Assembly (NCBI GenBank): GCA_012845835.1
Contig: JABAKD010000012.1
Coordinates: 1,760,620-1,824,619, forward strand
DNA: 64,000 bases
Direction of reading: 5' to 3'
Source of the DNA: Undaria pinnatifida
Taxonomy: Eukaryota > Sar > Phaeophyceae > Laminariales > Alariaceae
The position numbers and the translations under genes are program-made. Of this stretch, positions 19,791-30,729 are shown piece by piece (the stretch's first letter is position 1; each line of letters starts with the position of its first letter). Under the pieces are notes generated by a model. It had not been told where the DNA came from, did no database searches, and saw nothing but the letters and a program-made list of their open reading frames with translations.

Positions 19791-21540
19791 TGTTCCTTGC
19801 GTGTCGTGAAATGGCCCTTCTAAGAAAAAAAAAGTATACCTCTATCGTAGCATGCGTCTGTGTAGGAAGAGTAGAGTTCACTTGTAGTCGTTACTACTGC
19901 GTTTGCTTCGCGTCATCTCGGGTTCGTAGCGTGTGACCTTTCCGCCTGTACGTTTCTGGTAAAAAGAATATGCACGCGGACACTGGGTGGTCTAGATGCC
20001 CGTGAGCAGAAATAATTGTGTAATGTGAAGATGGCACACAGACATATATATATATATATATGTATCCCTGCTTTCCTTCACCCAAGATTTCCTCTTGCGG
20101 GTTCCGCTTCTTGCAATGCACGCGCATGATGTTACCTCCAACTATTTCGTCGACCACCACAACACAAGACACCATCATCTAAAGGACAAGCCTGGTGACT
20201 GAATTGGCCTGTGTGTACATCAGGCAATGTTTGGTAGCCAGCCTGAAGGGTACTATACGTATATACCCGCGAAACGAAGGTTCCATGCATTACGTCGGGA
20301 CAGATGGGATACGGTCTGGTAGATGAAACAGAGATTATCGGTGTGCACCTGTCAGGTACCCAAACGCGTACCTTTTTGAGTGTGTTCCATGTATCGTACA
20401 TGTCCTGGCACCACTCTGGGTGAAACATTTAACCGAGTAGTTTGGATGCTATCATGGCATCACAGTATGCGCGACTAGGTGCCTATCTGAAAAAACACCA
20501 AAAAACGTTATGCAACAGAGAAGACGTCCCAGAGGACCAGCACCTACGGGTTGCACCACGGGCCTCCATAATCTTCAATATTGATCGCGTCTCGCTCTCC
20601 AAGAAAAATGCTGACGTGATTGTATTTTTTTCTACCGCCATCGCCGTCTAATGTTCCTTGCGTGTCGTGAAATGGCCCTTCTAAGAAAAAAAAAGTATAC
20701 CTCTATCGTAGCATGCGTCTGTGTAGGAAGAGTAGAGTTCACTTGTAGTCGTTACTACTGCGTTTGCTTCGCGTCATCTCGGGTTCGTAGCGTGTGATCT
20801 TTCCGCCTGTACGTTTCTGGTAAAAAGAATATGCACGCGGACACTGGGTGGTCTAGATGCCCGTGAGCAGAAATAATTGTGTATTGTGAAGATGGCACAC
20901 AGACATATATATATATATATATATATGTATCCCTGCTTTCCTTCACCCAAGATTTCCTCTTGCGGGTTCCGCTTCTTGCAATGCACGCGCATGATGTTAC
21001 CTCCAACTATTTCGTCGACCACCACAACACAAGACACCATCATCTAAAGGACAAGCCTGGTGACTGAATTGGCCTGTGTGTACATCAGGCAATGTTTGGT
21101 AGCCAGCCTGAAGGGTACTATACGTATATACCCGCGAAACGAAGGTTCCATGCATTACGTCGGGACAGATGGGATACGGTCTGGTAGATGAAACAGAGAT
21201 TATCGGTGTGCACCTGTCAGGTACCCAAACGCGTACCTTTTTGAGTGTGTTCCATGTATCGTACATGTCCTGGCACCACTCTGGGTGAAACATTTAACCG
21301 AGTAGTTTGGATGCTATCATGGCATCACAGTATGCGCGACTAGGTGCCTATCTGAAAAAACACCAAAAAACGTTATGCAACAGAGAAGACGTCCCAAAGG
21401 ACCAGCACCTACGGGTTGCACCACGGGCCTCCATAATCTTCAATATTGATCGCGTCTCGCTCTCCAAGAAAAATGCTGACGTGATTGTATTTTTTTCTAC
21501 CGCCATCGCCGTCTAATGTTCCTTGCGTGTCGTGAAATGG

Positions 21541-21664
21541 CCCTCCTCCCCCCCCCCCCCCCCCCCCCCCCCCTCCCCCCCCCCCCCCCCCCCTCCCCCC
21601 CCCCCCCCCCTCCCCCCCCCCCCCCCCCCTCCCCCCCCCTCCCCCCCCCCCTCCCCCCCCCCCC

Positions 21665-21697
<33 letters not shown>

Positions 21698-21718
21698 CCC
21701 CCCCCCCCGATTGGCCGC
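21541..21718 (+). repeat. 180-bp cytosine tract (G-rich on the minus strand)
   Basis: Almost pure C, broken by single Ts every 8-25 bases and closed by two Gs. It abuts the fourth tandem unit directly. The minus strand could form G-quadruplexes. The poly-Pro and poly-Gly ORFs are artefacts. Confidence 0.95.
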
Positions 21719-21729
21719 CCCCCCGTAGC

Positions 21730-23870
21730 CGTAAAAGTGATGATCGCGGACGACCGTGAAAACGTCAAATAAATATCGTGCCGATTCATCTCCGCATTGT
21801 ACATAGTCTATAGTCTATAGAGAGAGTCGAAGGTACACGGAACCCCCCTTTTTCGAGTTTCTGCTGCACAGGTGAGGCAAACTCAGAGGTGTGTCGAGCA
21901 CGTTTTGGTACATACAAATGCACAATCACGAAAAACCCACATAACATATCATGAGGAAACCCGAACCCCAAACTTTCTTCTGTATAAGTTTTTTACCCGG
22001 AAGGCCGAGACGTGATAACAGAGAAACATGCCCTTTCGACACGTACGTATGCTCAAGTCGCGGGGCCACCAAAGCGCACAGAGTTAAGATTGAAAGTGTC
22101 CGTGGCGCCCAGAGTGTGAAACAAACCCCCCCACGCCTGTTCCTTGAACTAGATCGTCAACCCGGACGTACGACTCAAAGCCCCGCACATCACAATGGCA
22201 AGTGCGCGCGTCAGGTGTAGATCAGGTTCATCATCGTTGCCTTTGCCGAATCCCCAACCGTGCCTTCCCGTTTACTCTAATGTTATGTAATGCTGTTCTT
22301 TACTCCTTCTCTCGATACCGCCAGCCTGAGCACCTATGCCGCCATGTCCTCGTGATCAAAAAGCCTTAATCCGCATACCATATCTGCAACAACGACGCTT
22401 TGCCGCGCCCATCATATATACGTCCCGCTTTCAGTGATGGGGTAACGTTCATCCGCATACCATATCTGCAACCACACTTCACCACGCCCCATCATAGTAA
22501 CGCCTCGTTTTTATATATTTTTCATGTGGCAGATCCTTCGTGAGGTTGTCCGCTAGGTGAACGCCTACCTTTTCTCCAGTCCACGCCTTAGTCTATATTT
22601 ATACATTTTCTGATTCCTGAAAAACAATGTCCACATGCAACGCGTCCACGGGGGGCGTGATCTCGCGGATCACGGTCATAGGCTCCCCAAACCATCATCG
22701 GACCTAGCCCAGATCTCTCACTACTACCACTCTTCCGTTCGCTGTGCGCCTCTTCGGGACGTTGCAATGGAAGCAACCTCTCTATCGTTCCTGACCGCGA
22801 CGAGGTTCTCCCCTTCCACTTCCTCAAGGTCTACTTGACCGAGTTTCGCCTGCGACTGTTCGAGAAACCATATATTCACGTGGTAGCTGTCAACTCCACC
22901 CCACTTTTTGCACACACTCTGCGCCACCCACCACTCAGCAACGACTCAGCTCTTTCAAGGTCACCGGCCGGTCGATGGCCATCGTGATGACCAACAGCCC
23001 TACCGGTGCCCTTTTGTGGCTTGGCACCCGCTGCGAACCCCAGATTCCGATACTTTCTCTCATTTATTTTGGTTGATGGTACGGCTGAATTAACCGCGCT
23101 ATGGAGACCGTGGCATCTCTTTTCTTCAGCCGTCAGTCGCTGCATTCGCTTCAGACCTCACCCCCACAACGTTTCACGAGCCGGCTTCGCCCTCGAGTCA
23201 TCCCACTGGTGCTCTTTCTTTTGCGGCAGTGTCGTAACCGTTAACATGGATGTGGTAGTTGTTCCCTAACCCTCTGGGGCCCCGTCCGACGCAGGCTACG
23301 GGAGGTAGAGGTGTGTGCTATGCAGATGTTTTTTCGTAATGCTCTTCAATTGCGTCCACAAAAAAACTGACGAAGGTACAACTCGAGGAACTGTCCAGTG
23401 GCTAGCACCTACTTGCTACATGGCTCCGACGTCCCGAAGTGAAAGGAGGCGTCTAAGCCAACCAACCAAAACCCAGTACGATAGATATATAACGGAGAAC
23501 GCAAGTAATAGTAATAGTCACTACATGCGTCTGGGGAAGACATTTCTTCGAGTAGGTGAGCGGATGGAGCCGGGACTTTAACGAACGTGGTCGTGAACGG
23601 TAGCACGTTGGGTGACAAGCGCCGTTTGTCGTTGGCTATGCTGGAGATTATTTTAGTATTTCAACCGAGTCATATCATATCAGGCATATGTTGAGTTGCG
23701 GCTGCCACTCTGAGACACGCACACGCACAGACTCTCATCTACAGCACATCAATGTAACTGGGTTGGATATGGTGCCGCTGAGGGTGGGTGGGGTTGGATT
23801 AGGTTAGGTTGGGTTAGTTTGAGTGGAGATGGGAGGGGTTGACGACAGTTATCAATGTCCACCAGCGACC
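21730..23870. other. No gene recognised with confidence
   Basis: Several minus-strand ORFs of 67-89 codons overlap between 22588 and 23145 (one contains NIWFLEQSQAKLGQVDLEEV) and could be broken coding sequence, but no domain is recognisable. The word 'ccgcataccatatctgcaac' occurs twice (22371 and 22452), a small local duplication. TAGTCTA words cluster at 21806-21822. Confidence 0.35.
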
Positions 23871-23872
23871 CA

Positions 23873-24129
23873 GGCTACGGTAGGGGGGTCCTCTTTTGGG
23901 CCTTTTATTTCAGCGGCTAGGGGTCACTCGCGCGAGTAACCCCTTTGTTCCTATGCAATCTTACGTTTTCTTTATGTTTTACATTGACGAAACCAATCCG
24001 CAATGCAAAGGTGATCTAAGCTGCGGCAAACCAAGTTCCTAAACCGTCTTCATCCGTAGGGTGCAGAGCTACTCGTGCGAGTGGCTCAAACACACCAGTG
24101 AAAATGGGGGTACCCCCCCTACCGTAGCC
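23873..24129. mobile_element. MITE H (TIR GGCTACGGTAGGGGGGT)
   Basis: A 257-bp element with near-perfect inverted ends GGCTACGGTAGGGGGGT and its inverse (one C length difference). Subterminal palindromes sit around 23925-23945 (gggtcactcgcgcgagtaac) and 24066-24086 (agctactcgtgcgagtggct). No coding capacity. Confidence 0.7.
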
Positions 24130-24134
24130 TTGGT

Positions 24135-25900
24135 CCAGCGCGAATTTCGAGCAGGAGCTACAACAGTGTCTTACACAAAATTGTACACGATACAGGGTGC
24201 GCGTGATGTTCTGAGCAGTACCGCTATCGTTTGGCTTGCTGACCGATGCAAGGTTTGTAACATGGTATCCATTCCGAGAAAATGTGTTGTCGGGTCGACA
24301 ACCATTGTTGGTGGACCAGAGTTGGTGGACAGACGAGCTCACGAGGGAAGTCCGAGCAGTTTAGCCGGTCGCTACGACGCCTGAGGCGGGTGATGTGCTC
24401 AAAATGCGGCCCGTGCAAGAATTCGGACCGATTCCGAGTTTTTGTGCACGGCGGTGGTACTATTTCCAATCCTTCACTGGTCAACAGTAGCGGGTTCTCC
24501 CGGCAAGTCAATGCACCACGAGAAATACGGGCGTTTGCTGCTAGAAGCAAGAGCAAAAGGGTCAGAACGCGTGCTTCGAGTTCTCCGAGCCTGAGTCTCG
24601 AAGGCGTCAATTTGGTAACAATTCCATGATTTCCGACGGGGCAAGCACGGCCGCCGAAACCGAGACCCGCACATTCGCGTGGAGTTGCGGCGACAGAGCG
24701 GTGCATTTGGAACCGAAGTCGCGGGTGTCAACGTCATAGGTCATGAGTCCATTGCACTAGTCGTGGGAATTGAAGGTATATGTATAGTCTAGTCATATAC
24801 TGCATGGGTGTAGTCCTTTAGGCCATGGACTCTCACGTTTTTACAGTGCCGGGACGGAGCACGCCAGGTTTTCAGCGACAGGCAGTAGGAGCGGGGGTTG
24901 GGCTGTCGGAGGGCTCATCATTGATCGAAAAGGACGCAGGGCAGAGCAAGTGGACGCTACGCCTACGGCTTAGATCACGGGAATCAACCGGTTGGGAGGA
25001 CCGACGCTGGGCAGAGGGCTCGCGGCGGAGCGTGTTGGAGCGCGATTGAACCGTTTGGCGGGAACATGACGTCCACTGATTCGTGGCCCTTAGGTGTAAA
25101 ATGTGCCCCACAACAACTGGGTGTCACGGTGCTGCAGCGTCGAGAGTTTCGTTAATATGCCCAGGATCCTAGCAGCATGTTGGTTTATGCCCGGAACTTC
25201 ACGGGTTACATCAAAAGTTGGCGATGGTGTGCAACTGAGGGTTTCGAGGCTGCAAGGAGTTGCCTAACGATACCCACGCAAAACTTGATTTCTCGCCATG
25301 CACGCCGTCCCGCCACTTGTTGTGGACGAAATCGAGTTGGACGCTCATTAGATTTTAGCCGACATTTTGTTTTATCTCCATGCTTTTTTGTTGTGGCTGA
25401 CGACAAAAGCAGCGGAGATGATCTATTGCAGATAGCGCATGAATGGGGAAGTCAAAACGTCAGACATTCACATTAACACAAGTGTTAGTGTTATGCGCGT
25501 TGACCGCTAATTCAAAGTATCGGCAGCCGGTACACCTAGTAGTGTCCGTGCAGCCTATGCATGTTACTTACAAGCATAGTGTACACGCTCTGCACCCAAA
25601 AACCACGAGACAGACGGCACGCAGAAAAAGCGGTAAAGTGGCTAGACTGACGCCACCACAACAGTTAGTACACACAGGCGGCGTCAAGGAGCTGAAACTT
25701 GGTGAGAGGGTCGGTAAGGTGCGATAAGAAATCGATAAGGTGATAAAATATTGCCAAAAGGAACGGACGTTCGGAACATAGGGTGGGCAGCACCGATAGC
25801 CCCCAGAATAGAAAAAAAGTGTGAGAGGGTCCCCCAAAAACGAACGAAGCAAGAGTGTAGTCTAGACAAAGAGGGACTCATGCTACACGATATAAAGGTA
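24135..25900. other. No gene recognised with confidence
   Basis: ORFs of up to 160 codons lie on both strands (a minus-strand one at 24224-24706, plus-strand ones at 24282-24629 and 25177-25476). One contains CSKCGPCKNSDRF, a Cys-rich patch, but no family could be named. Part of small repeat G lies near 24820-24880. Confidence 0.35.
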
Positions 25901-25904
25901 GCAT

Positions 25905-26304
25905 TTTTCGGCAATTGCTTTTCTTTTTTGCCTGAATGACGGGGCTCATTAACCCAAAAATCGTCGGAAAAACGTTTTTTTTTTTTTTTTTCATGATTGT
26001 CGTTGTGTACCTAGGCCATTGGAGTTTTCATCCGGTACGTATATAGTCTATATAGACTAGTCTAGACTAGAAGTTTTATTCTTCTCCAAATCAGTTTTTG
26101 GGAGAGACCTCAATCAAGCTCCCAAACTGAGGCGTTGTGTACCTAGGCCATAGGAGTTTTCATCCGGTACGTAGTCTATATAGTCTAGACTAGAAGTCTT
26201 ATTCTTCTCCAAAATCAGTTTTTGGGAGAGATCTCAATCAAGCTCCCAAACCGAGGAAACCTCAGACAACAAGAAGTGGTGCATCTCTTATCGTAGCACG
26301 CGGC
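25905..26304 (-). mobile_element. MITE C, copy 2, with internal duplication
   Basis: Reversed copy of family C. The right end 'tatcgtagcacgcg' is at 26290-26304. A ~115-bp interior segment, from 'cgttgtgtacctaggccat' to 'agctcccaaac', occurs twice (about 26001-26133 and 26134-26252). The duplicated part also carries expanded TAGTCTA/TAGACTA runs. Confidence 0.75.
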
Positions 26305-26496
26305 CATATCATATTTTTTGTTTGGAGCATGGGCCTGGAAATTACCTTTTTCGGGGCTAAGACACTCCATCTACCAACAATATGCGACCGTTGGTGTCGA
26401 CAGCAGGTACGATGAAAGCTCTATTCTCTGGTACTAAGTGCAAACATGTAAGTTCCAGGGACAACCTTTTAAGCCAAGGAGTCTGCGATACAGGCG

Positions 26497-26759
26497 TTCT
26501 ACGGTAGCCTCCCCAATTTTTCTCGAACGAAATCTCGCCTGTTTTGAAACCAGCTCCCGGCCGTATCTATCTTCTGAAATACGGTGGTGCCCCTTGCCAC
26601 CCCGAAGTCATCGTTCGATACTAGTACTAGCCCTTTGCAAAACAAAAAAATACGTGGACACTTTTTGTTGGTGGCGTCCTTCTTCGTGCCGAGCAGCCGT
26701 CAAACGTTCGCGAAAGACAACTAACTGCTGGGTTTGGGTGGGGGGCTAATATCGTAGAA
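26497..26759 (+). mobile_element. MITE B, copy 3
   Basis: Ends TTCTACGGTAGCC and 'gggggctaatatcgtagaa'. It contains 'gaaaccagctcccggccgta' and 'gtgccgagcagccgtcaaa'. Full-length member of family B. Confidence 0.85.
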
Positions 26760-26946
26760 TCAGTCGACAGTACCACACAAAACAAATCGGTTGTAGCTCG
26801 ACATTCATCCCAGCTCCCGTGATCTTCCCGAAATCGCCACTTACCATAAGCCGGCATTCATTCGTCGTAACCCTTCTGGCACTGCAAAAACAGCCTTAAC
26901 AATTTCCAGCTACTGTGCCCCTAACATGCGGTGCCGCCCTAACCGG

Positions 26947-27088
26947 GTAACCCGTTTTGCCCGCTGCAAAGATGGTGCTGTTACTCAACTTCAAAGTGTT
27001 TGGTTCCTGGCAACGAGGTAACCCGTTTTGCCCGCTGCAAAGATGGTGCTGTTACTCAACTTCAAAGTGTTTGGTTCCTGGCAACGAG
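26947..27088 (+). repeat. 71-bp tandem duplication
   Basis: Two identical copies of a 71-bp unit beginning 'gtaacccgttttgcccgctg'. Perfect identity indicates a recent event. Confidence 0.9.
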
Positions 27089-27637
27089 GCGGGTTTACTC
27101 AAAGTGTATAAAAGGGGCAAGTTCTAAATTCGAACCGCTCTGACGGCCAGCTGCCAGAGCGGGCATGTCACATGGCAAACACGACTAGCACTGCCACAAC
27201 CGCAAACTAAATCCGACGGGCGCCTTGGGTAGCCGGTACACCACATTCTACATTAACTCGTAGGCCGCATAGCTATAGGTCGAAATCCAAAATTAACGAA
27301 GACAGGAAGACGTGAGGCGAAAACACCAAATGAAGATACAGTAATCGAACGAAATACAAAAACAACAGTCTTGCAGGTAAAAAAATCAAGTACAAGCACA
27401 CCGCACTGCCTGGGGAACAAATAAGTCCTGGAGATGTCGCAGCCCCAAGAAGGCGATATGATAGCTGCGTGTCTAGAGTACACCAAGTAAGTGCAGGGCC
27501 TCCACACAAAGCCCTGTATGCGTTCAAGAATAGGCACTGCTCCTTTTCAGGTGCCATGCTGTGCCGCTCTTCAAATATTTGGGATCTAGGGCATCGCCGA
27601 ATTTCAAGCTCTCTCAATCGTACCCCCATGGAGCCGT

Positions 27638-27772
27638 TCAAACGTGGGTGCTCATGGCAGGCATGGGCGTCCCGCGATACGCCCTGTCCGGCGAGACGGT
27701 TCTGCTGCCGCTGCTGCTGTGGGTGACGCAGTTGTCGTATTCGACCCTTTTCATGTAATATGACCACGACAC
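27638..27772 (-). CDS. Membrane-protein gene (-), last exon
   Basis: Acceptor tggcag|GTG, phase 0. It encodes VSWSYYMKRVEYDNCVTHSS and continues to a TGA after 44 codons. It joins in frame to the YYFK end of the exon at 28189-28409. Confidence 0.75.
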   Translation of the reverse strand: MSWSYYMKRVEYDNCVTHSSSGSRTVSPDRAYRGTPMPAMSTHV

Positions 27773-30727
27773 CTGCCAGCCATGGCAAAGAGATGAGCGC
27801 AAGCATGTAGGAGGGAGACCGATGACGACGGAAACAAGTGACTTTTCCAACATCTGATTCCAGGTTGGCTCGAAGCACATTGCAACATGCAACACACTTT
27901 TTTACATGGGGGATACGAATCAAGATTGTGCGTATTGGTACAACACTGCTGCGGCAATGCGACTTATTATAGAAAATGAAAATACACTCCCGCTGTGAGA
28001 TCTGCGATTTATGTACTATTTTCGTACCTGGTATCCCTGTTACCTATTAATACCATATTATCAATAGCCTACTAGTACCCTATTTGTGGCGACGAGCCAT
28101 TTGAGGGGAATTGCGCCAATCAATGTAAGATAGTCATCGTCACAACCGGCACAGTGTGAACGCCATGACGGAGTGCAAGTAGCCCTACCTTGAAGTAGTA
28201 GAGAAGAAAGAATATGGTTATGAGCCAAATGATTCCTTGAAAGCGCGTCTCCACGCCGTACTCGTTATACAGCCGCTGGAATTGGATCGTGCCGACCACC
28301 GCCAGAACGAACTTGGCCGGCCACGTCAGCATGAATATCTTAGCAGCCCGCCTGCTTCGGAGGAAAACGGCCCAAAGGCCCACCACCCCGGCCACGAGGC
28401 AGAAGGCGCCTGAAACAGTTTGCACGGTTACCAAACGCAACGTTGCAAGGACGCAGGTGTAGGTCGGCATAAAGACACGTGGGATCGTGGGATGGTAGGG
28501 AGTAAGGGATACACTGGGTCTCGCTCGCACGCCACCCTTGCTAACCATACTGTATCCTGTGACCTTCCCATACATACGTGGACTCACCGATACGTGACTT
28601 TCTTCCCAAGTGGACTTACCCTGCAGAAACCTGAAACCCGGCTGTATGCCTTGTACACGTTGTTAGGTAATGTCAACGATGCGCTGCAAGGTAACCAACA
28701 CCAGGAACGAGTGTGTTACTGACACCAACATGAAAATAGTTATCGAAAACGAAAGCCGTAACGTCAACGCTCCGCCCTCTATAGTAGTGGGTCTCACTTT
28801 CTAGATATAATAAAATGGCACATGGTGGGCTGTCTTTGATTTCGATATCACACAGTACAGCAAACATCATGGCGGACACGGGCCCCACGACAAAACTCCA
28901 CGACATGATCGTACTGGTCGACATCGTCGGGCCATCGGGCCAGTGCTAAAGCAATAAAATATATCATACCTCGACAACCAAATGCAATCGAAATTGGACG
29001 GAGCCATGCGACGTTAGTAGTGTCAAACAAAATGCATAATCTGTCGAGGGGCGCGAGATGGTCGTCAAACACTACCAGCAGAGCCCTCCCACGCGGACCC
29101 TGCACGGAAAGTAACACAAATAAACACATTGGATACTCGTACCTGTAATAACATCGGCCGAAGGTTTAAAGGACAACATTCATATTAAGGAGTACATTAA
29201 GATCAAGGAATACATTTAAGATCGAGGAATACATTAAGATCAAGGAATACATTAAGATCAAGGAATACATTAAGATTAAGGAATGCATCAAGATCAAGGA
29301 ATACATTAAGATCAAGGAATACATTAAGATCGAGGAATACATCAAGATCAACTTGCTTCATCACGTATTATTTTCTATAGTGACGTCAAGAAACATGACA
29401 GTAGAGGTCCCTCTGTAAAGCCGTCTGTAGTGCCGGTTGCCCACTATATTGCCTGTGAAATCGCGTGGCACAGATGGAAACAACGAGTAGTAGTAGTAGC
29501 AGCATGCCGAGCAGTGCCGGTTGCCGCTATAGAGTGCCGGTGCTTCCGGCTGGCCCACCCGAGTGCTATAGAGCCTGGACCACTCCTACTGTATTGAGAG
29601 AGCCCTACTGTGACACGGACCTTGCACGTTAACCATCCCTGGGAGGTGACGGTATAGGTCAATGGCGCCCACCCCTTGGTCAATAGCCTTTTTCAGCTGT
29701 AAGCAGTCCGGAGTGGAGGCAGCAGCGCCCTCGCAGGCTCGCACGTACTGCGTTTCGTCGCGGTGTGAATGCACGACAACATGTAACAGAAAAAAAAGTG
29801 GTTCGGCGGGCAGAATGAACACCCAGGAGTTGCGCGTAGCTTAACAAGGATCAATCGAAAAGCGCCCGAACAATATTCGTGTTGATCTTTTTTGGGGACA
29901 AAATTACTTGGATTTAGTATAGGGAGGGGTTTGGGGGCTCCAAAAAGGGGCTAAGGCGAACACCGTAGCGGAGAGTAGGGGCGAGTCCATAACGTGAATC
30001 TGGGTCCGAGATATGAAAAGAGAGGGAACGGGAGAAGAGGGCGAAGAAGGAGTTCTGGGATTTCGCCAATCGATAACCTGTGCACTATATAGTACAGAGC
30101 GCACTTTCTACTGGTGGTATCGTCTTAACGATACCCAACACGATTACAACAAATAACATGGCCGTGGGAGTGGTCATTACTATCAACGACTCGGATGCAC
30201 CTGTTTGCAATTACCCTACCTAACATGCACATCGCATGATTAACACAAAACGCACATTTAAAAGGTCGGAGAAGTCCCTTCATTTTTCCGTTGACTATGA
30301 TATCTATGAACGTTTATGTATGGGATATCACATATTTGCTGTACAGATACCTGGCACTAAGCTACACCAACGGGTAACTACGTACGGTAGTATTGTACAT
30401 ACAACGTACCGGCGGTAAATTCGCCTGCCGGAGGAGCAACAACGTAGCATCAGTCGCGCGACACACGAAGCAATTTTCACATAACATGAATATCATAGAA
30501 CATATTAGGGGAGTGCAGCAGCAGTAATTAGACGAAATGTTTTTGGGAACGTCGGGCCCTAACACACACGCATCCAGCTGGCGTCCTCTGTCTCGCTTGT
30601 TGTACGGGTGTCACCTGACTCTGAAGCGTCTCGATCGAAGATCCAAGAAAGGTGATGTAGAATGTACGCATGATGAAAAGGAGCCAGCAACCGGTGATTA
30701 AACTGTCTAGCGCCAGCAGCGCCACAC
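27638..30727 (-). CDS. Multi-pass membrane protein gene, minus-strand copy (span of recognised exons)
   Basis: Paralogue of the gene at 6289-12196. Exons in reading order are 30615-30727, 29621-29747, 28189-28409 and 27638-27772 (stop TGA). A further stretch at about 28985-29130 is open and may hold another exon. The encoded pieces give a hydrophobic segment (VALLALDSLITGCWLLF), a Cys-containing loop (YVRACEGAAASTPDC), three membrane segments (CLVAGVVGLWAVFL, KFVLAVVGTIQF, IIWLITIFFLLYY) and a Ser-rich tail. About half of the residues match the plus-strand copy, and three exon lengths are identical. This copy is more compact (3.1 kb against 5.9 kb) because it has fewer transposon insertions. 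5' exons are missing. No function can be named. Confidence 0.72.
27966..28010 (+). repeat. Family A terminal fragment
   Basis: Only the first ~45 bases of family A are present (gaaaatacactcccgctgtg). It is antisense in the last intron of the membrane-protein gene. Confidence 0.7.
28189..28409 (-). CDS. Membrane-protein gene (-), exon d
   Basis: Acceptor ctgtttcag|GC and donor TTCAAG|gtagggc. 221 bases, the same as its paralogue at 10414-10634. It encodes three hydrophobic stretches and SRRAAKIFMLTWPAKF. 36 of 73 residues are identical to the paralogue. Confidence 0.8.
28985..29130 (-). CDS. Possible extra exon of the minus-strand membrane-protein gene
   Basis: Open frame with protein-like sequence (GPRGRALLVVFDDHLAPLDR, then CILFDTTNVAWLRPISIAFG) ending at a possible donor CGAG|gtatga. 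The phase does not follow simply from exon b, so either another exon or a different acceptor is involved. A hydrophobic stretch in another frame (SFVVGPVSAMMFAVLCDIEI, 28800-28910) may be a neighbouring exon. No counterpart was recognised in the plus-strand gene. Confidence 0.35.
29184..29351 (+). repeat. 18-bp minisatellite (aaggaatacattaagatc)n
   Basis: About nine to ten copies with few changes, in an intron of the minus-strand gene. ORFs across it give a repeated Leu-Met-Tyr-Ser peptide and are artefacts. Confidence 0.9.
29398..29593. mobile_element. Pogo-like MITE, second copy (diverged)
   Basis: Left end CAGTAGAGGTCCCTC and right end (inverse) CAGTAGGAGTGGTCC, with 'tagtgccggttgccc' and 'ctatagagtgccggt' words inside like those of the MITE at 7022-7239. 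Intronic. TA is present only on the right flank, so the copy is degenerate. Confidence 0.45.
29621..29747 (-). CDS. Membrane-protein gene (-), exon b
   Basis: Acceptor cgaaacgcag|TAC and donor CAAG|gtccgtg. 127 bases, exactly as in the plus-strand gene. It encodes YVRACEGAAASTPDC to PGMVNVQ. Conserved Cys pair and HLP. Confidence 0.75.
29890..29955 (-). repeat. Mini-element D, degenerate copy
   Basis: Reversed, it reads 'cctatactaaatccaagtaa' and 'ttttgtccccaaaaa', as in the D copies at 1728 and 59627. The TTAA ends are not preserved. Confidence 0.55.
30615..30727 (-). CDS. Membrane-protein gene (-), exon a
   Basis: Acceptor cactgcag|GT and donor AGTCAG|gtgaca. 113 bases, as in the plus-strand copy. 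It encodes VALLALDSLITGCW to LQSQ, a probable membrane segment. The upstream frame contains a stop, so an intron precedes it. Confidence 0.75.
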
Positions 30728-30729
30728 CT

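Larger units (their letters stand above)
18102..21542 (+). repeat. Four-copy tandem array of an ~860-bp unit
   Basis: Units start at about 18102, 18967, 19825 and 20686, each at an A run followed by 'gtatacctctatcgtagc', which is the right end of MITE C. Units 2-4 are almost identical and differ mainly in the length of an internal (TA)n tract and a few point changes. Unit 1 is more diverged, with small indels. The unit holds a short plus-strand ORF (69-80 codons, starting MDAIMASQYARLGAYLKKH) and a minus-strand ORF (98 codons, containing WCQDMYDTWNTLKKVRVW) in units 2-4. The minus-strand ORF is frameshifted in unit 1. No domain was recognised. Confidence 0.9.

Noticed and set aside
21409-21804. 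Poly-Gly (minus) and poly-Pro (plus) ORFs
   Set aside because: Caused by the C tract; no flanking coding signal.
24224-24706. Minus-strand ORF of 160 codons as a real gene
   Set aside because: No recognisable domain, an overlapping plus-strand ORF of similar quality, and no paralogue in the window to support it.
29150-29166. Promoters, polyadenylation sites and terminators for the membrane-protein genes
   Set aside because: AT-rich words occur near the genes, but none could be distinguished from background without transcript data.
29166-29351. CRISPR-like array of short repeats
   Set aside because: The 18-bp units are directly adjacent without spacers, so it is a minisatellite in an intron.
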